Shown: positions 35,287 to 44,882, numbered from the stretch's first letter. The stretch is DNA of 64,000 nucleotides from Candidatus Thiodictyon syntrophicum (GCF_002813775.1 NZ_CP020370.1:6597501-6661500); one strand, 5' to 3'. Made by a program: numbers and translations. Notes: generated from the sequence alone by a model not told the origin.

Positions 35287-35522
<236 letters not shown>

Positions 35523-35540
<18 letters not shown>

Positions 35541-36143
35541 CAGGCGCGGCCAAGGCACCCGAGCGGCCAACAGCGCGGCCAGCACCGCGGCATAGATCAG
35601 CGGTTCGCGCAGATCCGCCTTCACCAGCCAGAGGAAGTGCAGGACGCCCAGGACCGCGATCAGGTAGACGCTGCGATGGAGCAACTGCCAGCGCCGCCCG
35701 AGCCGCCGCACCCAGCCGCGGGTGGAGGTCACCGCGAGCGGCACCAGGAGCACGAAGGCGGCAAAGCCGACCATGATATAGGGCCGCTTGCTGAGGTCCG
35801 TGACGATCTCCTCCCAGGCCAGGCCACGGTCCAGCACCAGATAGACCGCGACATGCAGCACCACATAGAAGAAGGCAAAGAGCCCGAGCATCCGGCGAAA
35901 GCGCAGCAGCCAGCCGCGCCCCGTCAGCCGCCGCAGCGGCGTCACCGCGAGCGTCACCAGGAGCAGGCGCAGGCCCCAGGCCCCCGTGAAGTGCAGCACC
36001 GCCTCCACCGGGTTGGCGCCGAGCCGCCCCGCCGTGATCCGCCAGGCCAGGAGCGCCAGCGGCAGCAGGCACAGGAGGAACACCAGCGGCTTGCCGTAGC
36101 GCACCGCGGCGCTCTCCTGGCCGCCCGGCCCCGGCCCCGCCAT
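35523..36143 (-). CDS. msrQ: MsrQ, haem b membrane subunit of periplasmic methionine sulfoxide reductase
   Basis: A 206-aa YedZ-type inner-membrane protein that passes quinone-derived electrons to MsrP. It has six predicted helices, with haem-ligand candidates in EAVLHFTGAWGLRL, FYVVLHVAVYL and LLHRSVYLIAVLGVLHFLW. The ATG overlaps the msrP stop by 1 nt (ATGA). The last residues, RLGGGQN plus stop, come from the end of a repeat inserted here. Without the insertion the frame would continue to a TGA inside the sequence now at 35256-35286. Confidence 0.95.
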
Positions 36144-37117
36144 CAGAAGGACTGCCGCAGGTCCATACCCGCGTACAGACTCGCGACCTGATCCGCATAG
36201 CCGTTGAACATCAGCGTCTTGCGCTTGGGCGCGAAGAGCCCGTCGCCGATCATCCGGTGCCGCGCCTGGCTCCAGCGCGGGTGATCGACGTCCGGGTTCA
36301 CGTTGGCATAGAAGCCGTATTCGTCGGGCTGCATCTGGTTCCAGGTATTCACCGGTTGGGTCGCGGTGAAGCTGATCCGCACGATCGACTTGATGCTCTT
36401 GAAGCCGTACTTCCAGGGCACGACCAGGCGCAGCGGCGCCCCGTTCTGATTGGGCAGGACCTGCCCATAGAGACCGGTGGCCAGGATGGTCAGCGGGTGC
36501 ATGGCCTCGTCGATGCGCAGCCCCTCGCGATAGGGCCACTCCAGCACCGCTCGGCGCTGTCCCGGCATCTGTTTGGGGTCGAGCAGGGTCTCGAAGGCGA
36601 CATAGCGCGCCTGCGAGGTCGGCTTGAAGCGTTTGAGCAGGTCGCCGAGCGGGAAGCCGACCCAGGGCACCACCATGGCCCAGGCCTCCACACAGCGCAG
36701 CCGGTAGATGCGCTCCTCCTGGGTGAAGCCGGTCAGAACATCCTCGATCCCGATCTGTCCGGGTGCCTCGCAGGCCCCGTCCACCACCACCGCCCAGGGG
36801 CGGGGCTTGAGCGTATGGGCAGTGGCCGCCGGGTCCTCCTTCTCGGTCCCGAACTCGTAGAAGTTGTTGTAGCCTACGATGTCATCGCGGCTGGTCGGGG
36901 GCTCATCGGTGCTCTGCGGGCTCGGGCGCACGTTCGCTATCGGCTCCAAGGCGCCGGCCCCCGTCGGGCTCGCCGCCGGCAGGGGCCGCCCCAGCGTCAG
37001 CCCGGCGCCGGTCCCGGCCAGGGCCAGCGCGGCCTTCAGTAACTCCCGGCGCCGCGCCCAGACGGCGGGCGGGGTGATCTCCGAGGGGGGAATCGCAGGC
37101 GGTTTCAGGATCGGCAT
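36143..37117 (-). CDS. msrP: MsrP, periplasmic molybdopterin methionine sulfoxide reductase
   Basis: The 324-aa catalytic subunit repairs oxidised methionines in periplasmic proteins. A twin-arginine signal ([20 protein letters not shown]) directs Tat export. The Moco domain shows [14 protein letters not shown], then [20 protein letters not shown] with the Mo-ligand Cys (near residue 140) and [20 protein letters not shown]. Its length and order with msrQ match E. coli MsrPQ (YedYZ). Confidence 0.97.
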   Translation of the reverse strand: MPILKPPAIPPSEITPPAVWARRRELLKAALALAGTGAGLTLGRPLPAASPTGAGALEPIANVRPSPQSTDEPPTSRDDIVGYNNFYEFGTEKEDPAATAHTLKPRPWAVVVDGACEAPGQIGIEDVLTGFTQEERIYRLRCVEAWAMVVPWVGFPLGDLLKRFKPTSQARYVAFETLLDPKQMPGQRRAVLEWPYREGLRIDEAMHPLTILATGLYGQVLPNQNGAPLRLVVPWKYGFKSIKSIVRISFTATQPVNTWNQMQPDEYGFYANVNPDVDHPRWSQARHRMIGDGLFAPKRKTLMFNGYADQVASLYAGMDLRQSF

Positions 37118-37146
37118 GGGACTGGTCTTCCGGGTCGGTGCGAACG

Positions 37147-38298
37147 CTAGTCCAGTGAGATGCGGCCACCGGCCGCCGGTTCATCCGCGATGGAATAAAG
37201 GTTCGGCACCAGGCCGCGGCACCACCCCGGCGAGACTTCAGCGTCGAGCGCCAGGGCCTCGCCGTAGAGGGCCCGGGCGCGCCCGGGGTCGCCGCCGAGT
37301 TGCGCCAGTCGGCCCAGCATCATCGGCAGATGAGGGTCCTTGGGGGCTTCCTCGCGCAGGGCGGCGAGTCGGCGCACCGCCCCCTCCTGGTCGAAGGTCG
37401 GCGACGAATCGGCCAGGACCCGGGCCTTGGTCTGCCCGTAGCGCGCCGTCTCGTCGGCGCCATTGAGGGCCAGGGCGGCGCGGTAGGCAGCGAGCGCGTC
37501 CTCGTAGCGCCCCGTGTCCCTCGCCGCCTCGGCGAGCTTCAGTTGCCGGGCCGATTCCGGGGCCTCCCGGCCCAGCCGCCAGAAGGCCCCCGCGCCTAAT
37601 CCCAGGAGCAGGACGGCCGGGGCCAGCCACTGAAGGACCGGCCGCGCACGCCGGGCGGGCCCAGCCGCATTCGGTGCGGGCGCCGGCGCGATGGACGCAA
37701 CCGCCGCGCCCGGCGAAGGCCCCGCCTTCACCGTCGCCGTCGGCGCGCCACCAGGCTCCGCCCAGGGCGCCAGCGCCACCGCGGCCGGCGGCTCCGGCGG
37801 CACCACCCCGGGCTGGTGGGTGAGCAGCCGATAGAGCCCCTCGTAACCCGGGTCGGCGCTCGCCAGGCCGAAGCCGCGCAGCCGAAAGTGTGTGTAGGCC
37901 TCGAGCGCGCCCGGCACTGACTCGTCCGGCGCCTCGTCGAGCAGCAGCGACACGAAGCGGGCATTGCCCTTGTCGGCATAGATGGCGTTCAAGATCGCCG
38001 CCCCCTCCCAGTAGACGCCGCGACCCACCGCCGCACCGGTGCCGACCGGGTCCTCCACCCGCGCCTTGTAGACCGGGGTACAGATCAGCAGCACCCAGTC
38101 CGACCGGTCAGGCCGCAACTGCTCCCGGCACCAGCGCGGCCAGTCGATCAACTCCTGCTGGTGGTACTGGTCCAGTTCGGTGGCGATCCCGTCACGGCGC
38201 AGTGCATTGGCCAGCGCGAGGACCCGTGCCGAGTGGGCGGGGTCCTCCTGGGCATAGCTGATGAAGACCCGGAGCCGAGGCGGGGTATCGGTGGTCAT
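37147..38298 (-). CDS. SEFIR-domain, single-TM, TPR protein
   Basis: A 383-aa protein in three parts. Residues about 10-150 form a SEFIR domain (TIR-related signalling/adaptor fold): [20 protein letters not shown], then [20 protein letters not shown] and [15 protein letters not shown]. After a Pro/Ala-rich linker, a membrane helix [17 protein letters not shown] (about residues 250-268) leads to a C-terminal TPR region ([20 protein letters not shown] and further units). This receptor-like layout is found in bacteria with complex signalling and could sense stress or phage. It is 30 nt from msrP, but no functional link is evident. Confidence 0.82.
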   Translation of the reverse strand: MTTDTPPRLRVFISYAQEDPAHSARVLALANALRRDGIATELDQYHQQELIDWPRWCREQLRPDRSDWVLLICTPVYKARVEDPVGTGAAVGRGVYWEGAAILNAIYADKGNARFVSLLLDEAPDESVPGALEAYTHFRLRGFGLASADPGYEGLYRLLTHQPGVVPPEPPAAVALAPWAEPGGAPTATVKAGPSPGAAVASIAPAPAPNAAGPARRARPVLQWLAPAVLLLGLGAGAFWRLGREAPESARQLKLAEAARDTGRYEDALAAYRAALALNGADETARYGQTKARVLADSSPTFDQEGAVRRLAALREEAPKDPHLPMMLGRLAQLGGDPGRARALYGEALALDAEVSPGWCRGLVPNLYSIADEPAAGGRISLD

Positions 38299-38423
38299 GG
38301 GTGGTCCGGAGGCGGTTAACCTGGAAGCAGCGATTGGTTCACGCAAAGACGCAAAGACGCAAAGTTTTTCAATGCGATACCTCAGTCGCACGGTTGACCT
38401 GCCGGGTCACGGGATCAGTGCCC

Positions 38424-40030
38424 GCAGCAATTCCCGCCGCTAGATTATTTTTCGATACAACAGAGGCTTGGGAATGCCTGAAAAATAGTTTTTCGTAAAC
38501 TTTCTGCTGCGAATCAGTATACTGCCGCGCACACCTCAGGTTGCGAGGCAGGTATCGATGAGTGCGCCGTTCTCCCGCAAACACCTCAGCGCCGAAGGGC
38601 TGCTGCGCGAAGCGCGGCGGGTGTTTGCCCAAATCCCCGACGAGCCCGGCCATGCGATCCCGCTGGTCGATCACCTGATGTCGGGGCTGGCCCTGTTCGG
38701 CCTGAAATACCCCTCCCTGCTGCAGTTCGAGCACGACCGCCAGGAGGTCACGACGCGGGCGAACCTCCGGGCGCTCTACGGGGTCGAACGCGCGCCGTGT
38801 GACACGCGCTTTCGCGAACGCCTTGATGCGGTCGCACCGAGCGAGCTGTGTCCGCTCTACAAGGCCCTGTTTAGTCAGCTACAGCGCGGCAAGGGGTTGG
38901 AGGGGTTTGAGTACCTCGACGGCCACTACCTGCTCTCGCTCGACGGCACCGGCTACTTCTCCTCGCAGAAGGTACACTGCCCGCAGTGTGCAGAGAAGCA
39001 TCACCGCGACGGCACCACGACCTACTACCATCAAATGCTCGGGGCGGTGCTGGTGCATCCGGATCACCGGGAGGTCTTTCCGCTGGCGCCCGAGCCGATC
39101 CTCAAACCCGACGGAGCGACGAAAAACGATTGTGAGCGCAATGCGGCCAAGCGCCTGCTCAGCGAGCTGCGCCGGGTGCATCCGCACCTTAAGCTGATCG
39201 TCGTCGAAGACGGGCTGGCCTCCAACGCGCCGCACATCCGTCATCTGCAAGCACTTGATCTGCGATTTATTCTCGGCGCTAAGCAGGGCGACCATACGTT
39301 CCTGTTCGACTGGGTCGAGGCCACCGCGCAGACCGCTGAGGCCACGCTCACCGACCGGCAGGGATTCCGCCACCGCTTCCGTTACCTCAACGGCGCGCCC
39401 CTCAACGATGCCAACTTCGACCTCGAGGTGAACTTCCTTGAGTACTGGGAGCACGCCCCCGACGGCACCGTGACCCACTTCGCGTGGGTCACGGACATTC
39501 GGATCGAGCCGACCAACCTCATGACCCTGATGCGAGGTGCCCGCGCACGCTGGAAGATCGAGAACGAGACCTTCAACACCCTCAAGAACCAAGGCTACCA
39601 CTTCGAGCACAACTTCGGTCACGGTCAACAGCACCTCAGCACCGTGCTCATGCACCTGATGATGCTGGCGTTTCTGATCGATCAGATCCAGCAACGCTGC
39701 TGCCGACTGTTCCAGACTGCGGTGACGGCCGCCAAGAGCAAGACCCGCTTCTGGCGCAAGCTGCGCACCCGCTTCGACCTGTGCCTGATCCCCGACTGGG
39801 AAACCCTCTACCGCTCCATTATTACCCCGCCGTCGCTCCCCCTGGGCGCCGACACCTCGTAGGCGCCGGCCGTGACCGCGGGTGCGCGAAGCGCCGTTCT
39901 TGAGGGGGATCGTCAGCCAACCGTTTCAACATCGCCGTGCGTCGGTGAGGGGTTGCTGTGCCTGGCTGTGCGCCCTGCCGCCGCGTGCTCGCCCCGGTTG
40001 ACCTCGCGGCGGCCGAGCGGGAATTGCTGC
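38424..40030 (+). mobile_element. Intact 1607-bp insertion sequence with single DDE transposase
   Basis: Terminal inverted repeats of 14 bp, GCAGCAATTCCCGC (38424-38437) and GCGGGAATTGCTGC (40017-40030), are exact. A 7-bp direct repeat, AGTGCCC, flanks them (38417-38423 and 40031-40037). One transposase gene fills it. A -10-like TATACT at 38518-38523 lies 35 bp upstream of the gene. The family assignment is uncertain; the transposase resembles IS4/ISNCY-type proteins. Confidence 0.9.
38558..39862 (+). CDS. DDE transposase (IS4/ISNCY-like)
   Basis: A 434-aa transposase. The first catalytic Asp is probably in SLDGTGYFSSQK (near residue 128) and the second in VVEDGLASNAPHI (near residue 222). 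The Glu falls in ARWKIENETFNTLKNQGYHF (near residue 330), an IS4-like Y-(2)-R-(3)-E-type region. A CPQCAEKHHRDG segment near residue 142 looks like a zinc knuckle. The frame is intact and the ends of the element are intact, so it may still be active. No accessory gene. Confidence 0.9.
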   Translation: MSAPFSRKHLSAEGLLREARRVFAQIPDEPGHAIPLVDHLMSGLALFGLKYPSLLQFEHDRQEVTTRANLRALYGVERAPCDTRFRERLDAVAPSELCPLYKALFSQLQRGKGLEGFEYLDGHYLLSLDGTGYFSSQKVHCPQCAEKHHRDGTTTYYHQMLGAVLVHPDHREVFPLAPEPILKPDGATKNDCERNAAKRLLSELRRVHPHLKLIVVEDGLASNAPHIRHLQALDLRFILGAKQGDHTFLFDWVEATAQTAEATLTDRQGFRHRFRYLNGAPLNDANFDLEVNFLEYWEHAPDGTVTHFAWVTDIRIEPTNLMTLMRGARARWKIENETFNTLKNQGYHFEHNFGHGQQHLSTVLMHLMMLAFLIDQIQQRCCRLFQTAVTAAKSKTRFWRKLRTRFDLCLIPDWETLYRSIITPPSLPLGADTS

Positions 40031-40107
40031 AGTGCCCGCAACGTTCTTTACTTCTTTGCGTTCTTGGCGTCTTTGCGTGAGCAATTGCCGATTCTCGCGT
40101 TTAGGCA

Positions 40108-40263
40108 CCGTCGGGTCCGCTGCGCGGACCGATGCGCCGGCGGCGCCGAAGGGGGGCGGTCCGCACAGCGGACCCTACGGCCGCCGCCGACCCGTGCGAA
40201 AACCGGAGGTCGAGGCTTCAGCCGGATGCGGCGCCGCTGCCCGCTAAAGCGTCGGCCTCCGGT
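40108..40263. repeat. Two adjacent hairpins: GGTCCGC type and ACCGGAGG type
   Basis: CCGTCGGGTCCGCTGCGCGG (40108) faces GGTCCGCACAGCGGACCCTA (40158), then the ACCGGAGG ... CCTCCGGT hairpin at 40202-40263 repeats the inner module of 33972-34033 with about one mismatch. Part of the 654-bp gap 39863-40516, which contains repeats and the right end of the insertion sequence but no gene. Confidence 0.85.
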
Positions 40264-40277
40264 CGCGTCGCCCCGGC

Positions 40278-40462
40278 GGCCTTGGTCATAATCCCGGCCA
40301 CCCGGCACCGGCGAGAGCACGGGCGGAGCCCGGGTCGAACGCTGGGAGCGCCGCACCCCAGTGCGGCGCGGCCTCGCAGGCGACCGCGACGCTGCGTGCT
40401 GTGGGTAGGCCGCGCCGCACTGGGGTGCGGCGCTCCCAGTGGCCGGAGTGATGGTCAAGGCC
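40278..40462. repeat. GGCC-ended element with perfect 33-bp inner inverted repeat
   Basis: Ends GGCCTTGGTCATAATCCCGG (40278) and GGCCGGAGTGATGGTCAAGG (40441) belong to the same family as 10713, 28492 and 51531. Inside, 40342-40374 and 40407-40439 are exact 33-bp reverse complements beginning CTGGGAGCGCCGCACCCCAG. Each arm can itself fold because it contains GCGCCGCAC...GTGCGGCGC. Confidence 0.88.
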
Positions 40463-40516
40463 GCCCCGACCATCGTCGGTCGCGCCTTCGTGGTATGGAG
40501 TTCTTCGGAAATCGCC

Positions 40517-41161
40517 TTATTCGAGCGTGCCGTCGGCCGGTCCAACCAGATAGTCGAAGCCGCCCTCGCCGCACTTGGTCTGCAACTGCGCGAGGATCTG
40601 CCGCACCCGGGAGTCGGACTCGTTGGGGCCGCGCATATAGCAGGGCCGGCCCGCGCGGCCATAGGTGAACTCCTCGGTGCACGCCAGGCTGTCGACCGCG
40701 CCGAAGATGCCTTTCGCATTCTCATAGTCGCGATGGGGCGCGAACCCCAGCCCCTCGGCATAGGCGACGGCCCCCTGGATCAGCTTGCGGGCGCAGGCGG
40801 GCTCTACGGTGCGGAACGACTGACCGTCCGGCACCTCGGTAAGCCCAGGCCTGATCATGTTCTCGTAGGTCCGTTCATTGGCCACGTTGAACAGGGCGTC
40901 CTTGACCCCCAGGCAGAACACATCGACCACAAAGGCGGTGATCGCCATCATGCCGTCCGGCATCCGCCGGACCCAGATAATGGTGCCCAGGCCGGTCTCG
41001 AACAGTTGCTCCGGGACCAGGCATTCAAACATCGCAAACTTGGAGTATTGCAGCGCCTTGCGCCCGGCGGCCAGACTGGTCGCGGTGCCCTTGGCGACCA
41101 GTTTGCGCTTCTTCTTCTTGTCCTGGAGTTGTTTCTGCCGCTGCCGTTCGTTGACTGCCAT
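40517..41161 (-). CDS. Conserved hypothetical protein
   Basis: A 214-aa protein with a strongly basic N-terminus (MAVNERQRQKQLQDKKKKRK), then YSKFAMFECLVPEQLFETGL and the glycine-containing TIIWVRRMPDGMMAITAFVV. A central segment, FCLGVKDALFNVANE, precedes AVAYAEGLGFAPHRDYENAK and a C-terminal FTYGRAGRPCYMRGPNESDS. The last part resembles domains found in proteins associated with SEC-C motifs, but I cannot name the family. The length and even coding character make it a real gene. No partner genes. Confidence 0.72.
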   Translation of the reverse strand: MAVNERQRQKQLQDKKKKRKLVAKGTATSLAAGRKALQYSKFAMFECLVPEQLFETGLGTIIWVRRMPDGMMAITAFVVDVFCLGVKDALFNVANERTYENMIRPGLTEVPDGQSFRTVEPACARKLIQGAVAYAEGLGFAPHRDYENAKGIFGAVDSLACTEEFTYGRAGRPCYMRGPNESDSRVRQILAQLQTKCGEGGFDYLVGPADGTLE

Positions 41162-41230
41162 TGCTCATGCCTCATGGGTATCTGGAGTCCAAGGCTTGCA
41201 CCTTGGGGGCGGGGGGTAGGGGGTGGGGGC

Positions 41231-41335
41231 GGGACGGGGTATTCACCCCGTCCCGAACCTTTATTTCACCGTCGATCCCTCGTAGGAGCCCGCGGGTCGG
41301 GGGAAAACGTTCCAGACGGGGCGAATGCCCCGTCC
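41231..41335. repeat. GACGGGG...CCCCGTC paired-hairpin element, copy 1
   Basis: GGGACGGGGTATTCACCCCG (41231-41254 in full) and GACGGGGCGAATGCCCCGTC (41315) are both self-complementary and also pair with each other. The same pair in opposite orientation is at 44143-44249. A separate hairpin-like AATGGGTTTCGCTGCGCTCT lies near 41367. No gene in 41162-41434. Confidence 0.82.
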
Positions 41336-41434
41336 GGCCATTGAATCAACGCTTTAGCCGCTCGCAATCAATGGGTTTCGCTGCGCTCTACCCATCCGGC
41401 GGGGCGGCGCGAGGCCATCCGCACGACACGCGGG

Positions 41435-42754
41435 CTATTGTTTCTTACGCAGCGGCGCGAGGCCCGCCTCCCCCGTCGTCGTGGGTTGGCGCCGCTTGCC
41501 GATCGCCTTGCGGTCGCGCTCGCGCTCCTTGACCCGCGGCTTGTCGGCGGCGGGGGCGGCCCTGGACTTGGAGGCGGACTTGCGGGGACCCTTGCGCTTG
41601 CCGGGGCCGCTGAAGGCGGCCTTGAGCCCGGGGATGGCGCGCGCCTGGAATTCGAGCCCGAGATAGCGCTCGATGCTCTCCATCAGGTTCCATTCCTTGG
41701 GACCGACCAAGGCAATCGCCAGGCCCTTCTCCCCCGCCCGGCCGGTGCGCCCGGTGCGGTGCAGATAGTCGTCCCCGCTGCGGGCCAGCTCGAAATTGAC
41801 CACCAATTGGACCCCGGGGATGTCGAGCCCCCGCGCCGCCACGTCGGTCGCGATCAGGATGCGCACCTGGCCGCCGTGTACCAGGCCCATGACCCGGTTG
41901 CGCTCGCGCTGGTCGAGTTCGCCGTGGAGCACCACGCTGCGCTGGCCCTGGCCCACCAGCAAGGGGCCGAGCGCGATGGCCCGCTCCCGCGTGTTGGTGA
42001 AGACCAGGACCTTCTCCGCCGGCTCGTTCTGGAGCAGCCACAGCAGTTGGGCCTGCTTGTGTTCGGTGTCGTCGCTCAGGATCACCTGGTGGGCGATGTC
42101 CGGGTGGCCCTCGCGCACCGGGTTGATGACCAGCACCCGGGGGTCGCGCAGCAACTGGTCGGTGATGGCGGCCAGGCCCCGATGGTGCAGGGTGGCGGAG
42201 AAGAGCAGCGACTGACGCGCCGGGTTGGTGTGGCCGATGATCGCGAGCACGTCCTCGGCGAAGCCCAGATCGAGCATCCGGTCCGCCTCGTCCAGGACCA
42301 AGACCTCAAGGTCGCGCAGGTCCGCGGCACCGCTCTGGATGGACTCCAGCAGCCGGCCCGGGGTCGCCACCAGGATCTCGGGGTTGCGCCGCAGTGCGGC
42401 GAGCTGGCGGTCGTGCCGCTCCCCGCCGATGATGACGGCCGCGGTGAGCCGGGTGAGGCTCGCCAGGCGCATGAAATGGATATAGATCTGCCGCGCCAGC
42501 TCGCGGGTGGGCACCAGGATCAGGGCGCGGGTGGCGCTGCGCGGCGCACGCACGCTGAGCAGGCGCTGCATGATCGGCAGCAGGAAGGCGGCGGTCTTAC
42601 CGGACCCCGTGGCGGCGGAGACCAGCAGATCCAGCCCGTCCTGGGCGAGCGGAATGACCTGCGCCTGCACCGGGGTGGGCGTCTCGAAGCCAGCCTTCTC
42701 CAGGCCGCGCACGAGCGCCTCCGGGAGCATGAATTGGGAAAATTGTGGGTTCAT
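41435..42754 (-). CDS. DEAD-box RNA helicase, RhlE/RhlB-like
   Basis: A 439-aa ATP-dependent RNA helicase for ribosome assembly or mRNA turnover. Motifs in order: Q-motif region FETPTPVQAQVIPLAQDG, Walker A AATGSGKT (near residue 50), PTRELARQI, VLDEADRMLDLGF (DEAD), LLFSAT, and in the second RecA domain VFTNTRERA, ATDVAARGLDIPGVQLV and HRTGRTGRAG. The C-terminal tail after residue 375 is lysine/arginine-rich (KRKGPRKSASKSRAAP) and probably contacts RNA. The ATG at 42754 (MNPQFSQFMLPEAL) was preferred to the open extension to 42850. Confidence 0.94.
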   Translation of the reverse strand: MNPQFSQFMLPEALVRGLEKAGFETPTPVQAQVIPLAQDGLDLLVSAATGSGKTAAFLLPIMQRLLSVRAPRSATRALILVPTRELARQIYIHFMRLASLTRLTAAVIIGGERHDRQLAALRRNPEILVATPGRLLESIQSGAADLRDLEVLVLDEADRMLDLGFAEDVLAIIGHTNPARQSLLFSATLHHRGLAAITDQLLRDPRVLVINPVREGHPDIAHQVILSDDTEHKQAQLLWLLQNEPAEKVLVFTNTRERAIALGPLLVGQGQRSVVLHGELDQRERNRVMGLVHGGQVRILIATDVAARGLDIPGVQLVVNFELARSGDDYLHRTGRTGRAGEKGLAIALVGPKEWNLMESIERYLGLEFQARAIPGLKAAFSGPGKRKGPRKSASKSRAAPAADKPRVKERERDRKAIGKRRQPTTTGEAGLAPLRKKQ

Positions 42755-42830
42755 CGGCGGCACCATACCAGGAAACGGCGGCGGCGGGGGACTGTCGGAC
42801 GGCGCGGATCGGCTGAAGTGGAGCAGAAAA

Positions 42831-42978
42831 TTGTCCGCAAATGAACGCAAATAAGAAAGGCGCGTGAACGGGGGGCGCGACGAGGGTGCCCACTGTCACC
42901 CGACCGTGCCCCGGGCGGGGACCGACCAGTCTCCAATTTCTTTCTTCTTTGCGTTTATTTGCGTTTATTTGCGGACAA
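42831..42978. repeat. Inverted-repeat element with CCGCAAATGAACGCAAAT arms, copy 2
   Basis: TTGTCCGCAAATGAACGCAA (42831) faces GCGTTTATTTGCGGACAA (to 42978), around 90 bp of unrelated DNA. Same family as 27014-27153 and 50554-50690. It sits in the promoter side of the RhlE-like gene and downstream of psd. Confidence 0.85.
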
Positions 42979-43010
42979 ATCCTTCTTCTCGACGCAAGGC
43001 AGCGACTAGC

Positions 43011-43916
43011 CTAGCCCAGGGTCCCGAGCCGCTGCCCCAGCCGCACCGCCTGGCCCGGGGCCAGGGCCGGGTCCCAGGCCAGGACCCCCGGGGGAAAGAG
43101 CAGGACGATGGTCGAGCCCAGATTGAAGCGGCCCATCTCCTCCCCGCGCCCCAGGTGCACCCGCCGGGACTTGCCCGTGTAGTGCCAGCGTTGGCAGCGC
43201 AGCCCGGACAGGGCGGGGGCGACCTCGCCCTCCCAGACCGTCTCGATCCCGCCGACGAAGATCGCCCCCACCAGCACCAGGGCCATGGGGCCCGCATCGG
43301 TGCCGAACAGACACAGCACCCGCTCGTTGCGCGCGAAGAGCCCGGGCACCCGCTGCGCCGTCATGCGGTTGACGCTGAACAGTCGGCCCCCAAGATAGGT
43401 CATCTCCGCCAGGTCCCCGGCGAGCGGCATGTGGACGCGGTGATAGTCGCGCGGTGACAGATAGATAGTCGCGAAGCGGCCCCCATCGAACAGGTGGTGG
43501 GCGTCGGTAGCGCCGCCCAGGAGGTCGCTCACCGAATAGTCGTGGCCCTTGGCCTGGATGATGCGCCCATCGACGATGGTCCCGATCTGGCTGATGGTCC
43601 CGTCCGCCGGCGAGAGCACCGCCGCCGGGTCCGGGTCCAGCGGGCGGGCGTCCGGGCGCAGGGCACGGGTGAAGAAGGCGGCGAGGTGCGGGTAGGCGGC
43701 AAGATTGGGCTCTGCCGCCAGGCTCAGATCGACGCCCACCAGGCGCGCATAGGTGCGGATCATCCAGCCCTTCAACGGCGCCGCCTCGACCCGCGCGAGC
43801 CGGTACATCAGGAGCGAAAGCCCGTGTTGCGGCAGCAGATACTGGAGACCCACGAAGAGGCGCGCGCCCCAACGTGACACCCGGCGTGAGTCCCGGCTCG
43901 ATTGCGTAGCGTTCAT
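43011..43916 (-). CDS. psd: Phosphatidylserine decarboxylase proenzyme
   Basis: A 301-aa inner-membrane enzyme making phosphatidylethanolamine. Conserved parts are FFTRALRPDARPLDPDPAAV, LSPADGTISQIGTI, the catalytic HVHMPLAG-type region YLSPRDYHRVHMPLAGDLAE, and the self-cleavage motif NLGSTIVLLFPPG near residue 255. There the Ser becomes the pyruvoyl group. Length matches E. coli Psd. It is transcribed alone. Confidence 0.96.
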   Translation of the reverse strand: MNATQSSRDSRRVSRWGARLFVGLQYLLPQHGLSLLMYRLARVEAAPLKGWMIRTYARLVGVDLSLAAEPNLAAYPHLAAFFTRALRPDARPLDPDPAAVLSPADGTISQIGTIVDGRIIQAKGHDYSVSDLLGGATDAHHLFDGGRFATIYLSPRDYHRVHMPLAGDLAEMTYLGGRLFSVNRMTAQRVPGLFARNERVLCLFGTDAGPMALVLVGAIFVGGIETVWEGEVAPALSGLRCQRWHYTGKSRRVHLGRGEEMGRFNLGSTIVLLFPPGVLAWDPALAPGQAVRLGQRLGTLG

Positions 43917-44142
43917 TGCCCCTCCGGCAAACGTGAATTCCAGATGCGGTCAGCCGCCGCTGGTCGGCCAAGGCGCGCGGCGGCCCTGTTCGGTCGAGCC
44001 TGGGCCTTATCTGGATCTTACGGACCGCATCCCCGGGCGTCGAGTGCCCCGGACGGCCGACTGGACCCCGGGCCGGACGGGGCTTGCGCCCAATGCCGTT
44101 AAGTCAAGCGGTGTTGGCTCCCACGCTCCTGCGTAGCGGGCC

Positions 44143-44249
44143 GGACGGGGCATTCGCCCCGTCCGCAATGTTATCTCCGAACCCGCGCCCCCATGAGAAT
44201 TTGCGGCGACGGAATATTAAGGTTCAGGACGGGGTGAATACCCCGTCCC
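44143..44249. repeat. GACGGGG...CCCCGTC paired-hairpin element, copy 2
   Basis: GGACGGGGCATTCGCCCCGT (44143) and GGACGGGGTGAATACCCCGT (44227) are the reverse-oriented counterpart of 41231-41335. Just upstream, AATGCCGTTAAGTCAAGC (about 44092) matches a terminal arm of the 19661 element. This accounts for most of the 414-bp gap 43917-44330, which holds no gene. Confidence 0.82.
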
Positions 44250-44330
44250 GCGCAAGGTACCCCGTCCCGCGCAAATCTCTTGGCGTCCTTGGCGCCCCGG
44301 CGTGACAAATCCGAACCACGAGGTCCTCTC

Positions 44331-44780
44331 ATGAGCGACAACAGCGACAAGATCGACAAGACCGAAGCGCAGTGGCGTGCAGAACTCACGCCCGAGCAGT
44401 ACCGCGTGGCCCGCGAGCGGGGCACCGAGCCCGCCTTCACCGGCCGCTACTATGACACCAAAGAGCCCGGCCTCTACCGCTGCGGCGCCTGCGGAGCCGA
44501 GCTGTTCGACTCGGCGCAAAAATACGACTCCGGCAGCGGCTGGCCCAGCTTCTGGCAACCGGCCAACCCCGCGGCCATCGGCACCGACACCGACAAGACC
44601 CACGGGATGCACCGCACCGAGGTCCACTGCAACCGCTGCGGCGCCCACCTGGGCCACGTCTTCCCCGACGGCCCCCGCCCCACCGGGCTGCGCTACTGCA
44701 TCAACTCGGTGTCGCTGGACTTCGCGCCCAAGGCCACAGGAGCAGGGGCGTCCCGCCCCTGCGAATCAGAGGACACCTGA
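44331..44780 (+). CDS. msrB: Peptide-methionine (R)-S-oxide reductase MsrB
   Basis: A 149-aa cytoplasmic enzyme that reduces the R form of methionine sulfoxide. It has the zinc-binding pairs [11 protein letters not shown] and [14 protein letters not shown], the [12 protein letters not shown] segment and the catalytic Cys in [13 protein letters not shown]. The ATG at 44331 ([15 protein letters not shown]) fits homologues. It complements the periplasmic MsrPQ at 35.5-37.1 kb. Confidence 0.96.
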   Translation: MSDNSDKIDKTEAQWRAELTPEQYRVARERGTEPAFTGRYYDTKEPGLYRCGACGAELFDSAQKYDSGSGWPSFWQPANPAAIGTDTDKTHGMHRTEVHCNRCGAHLGHVFPDGPRPTGLRYCINSVSLDFAPKATGAGASRPCESEDT

Positions 44781-44818
44781 ACCACCCGAGCCCTTGGACT
44801 CCAGTTGGAGAAACGCCT

Positions 44819-44882
44819 GGACAAGCGCAGCGCAGTCCACCAGCGACAGCGCGAGCCGCGGTGGACTGCGCTGCGCTTGTCC
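44819..44882. repeat. Perfect 23-bp inverted repeat, GGACAAGCGCAGCGCAGTCC type
   Basis: Positions 44819-44841 and 44860-44882 are exact reverse complements starting GGACAAGCGCAGCGCAGTCC, with an 18-bp loop. It follows msrB and could act as its terminator. The rest of 44781-45040 shows no gene. Confidence 0.8.

Larger units (their letters stand above)
38335..40088. repeat. ACGCAAAGACGC palindromic element split by an insertion sequence
   Basis: The left arm GGTTCACGCAAAGACGCAAA (38336) is the reverse complement of GGCGTCTTTGCGTGAGCAAT on the right (about 40066). Between the arms, an insertion sequence (38424-40030) has entered with a 7-bp duplication. Removing it leaves an ordinary element of about 150 bp. 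A lone similar arm is at about 1670-1705. Confidence 0.8.
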
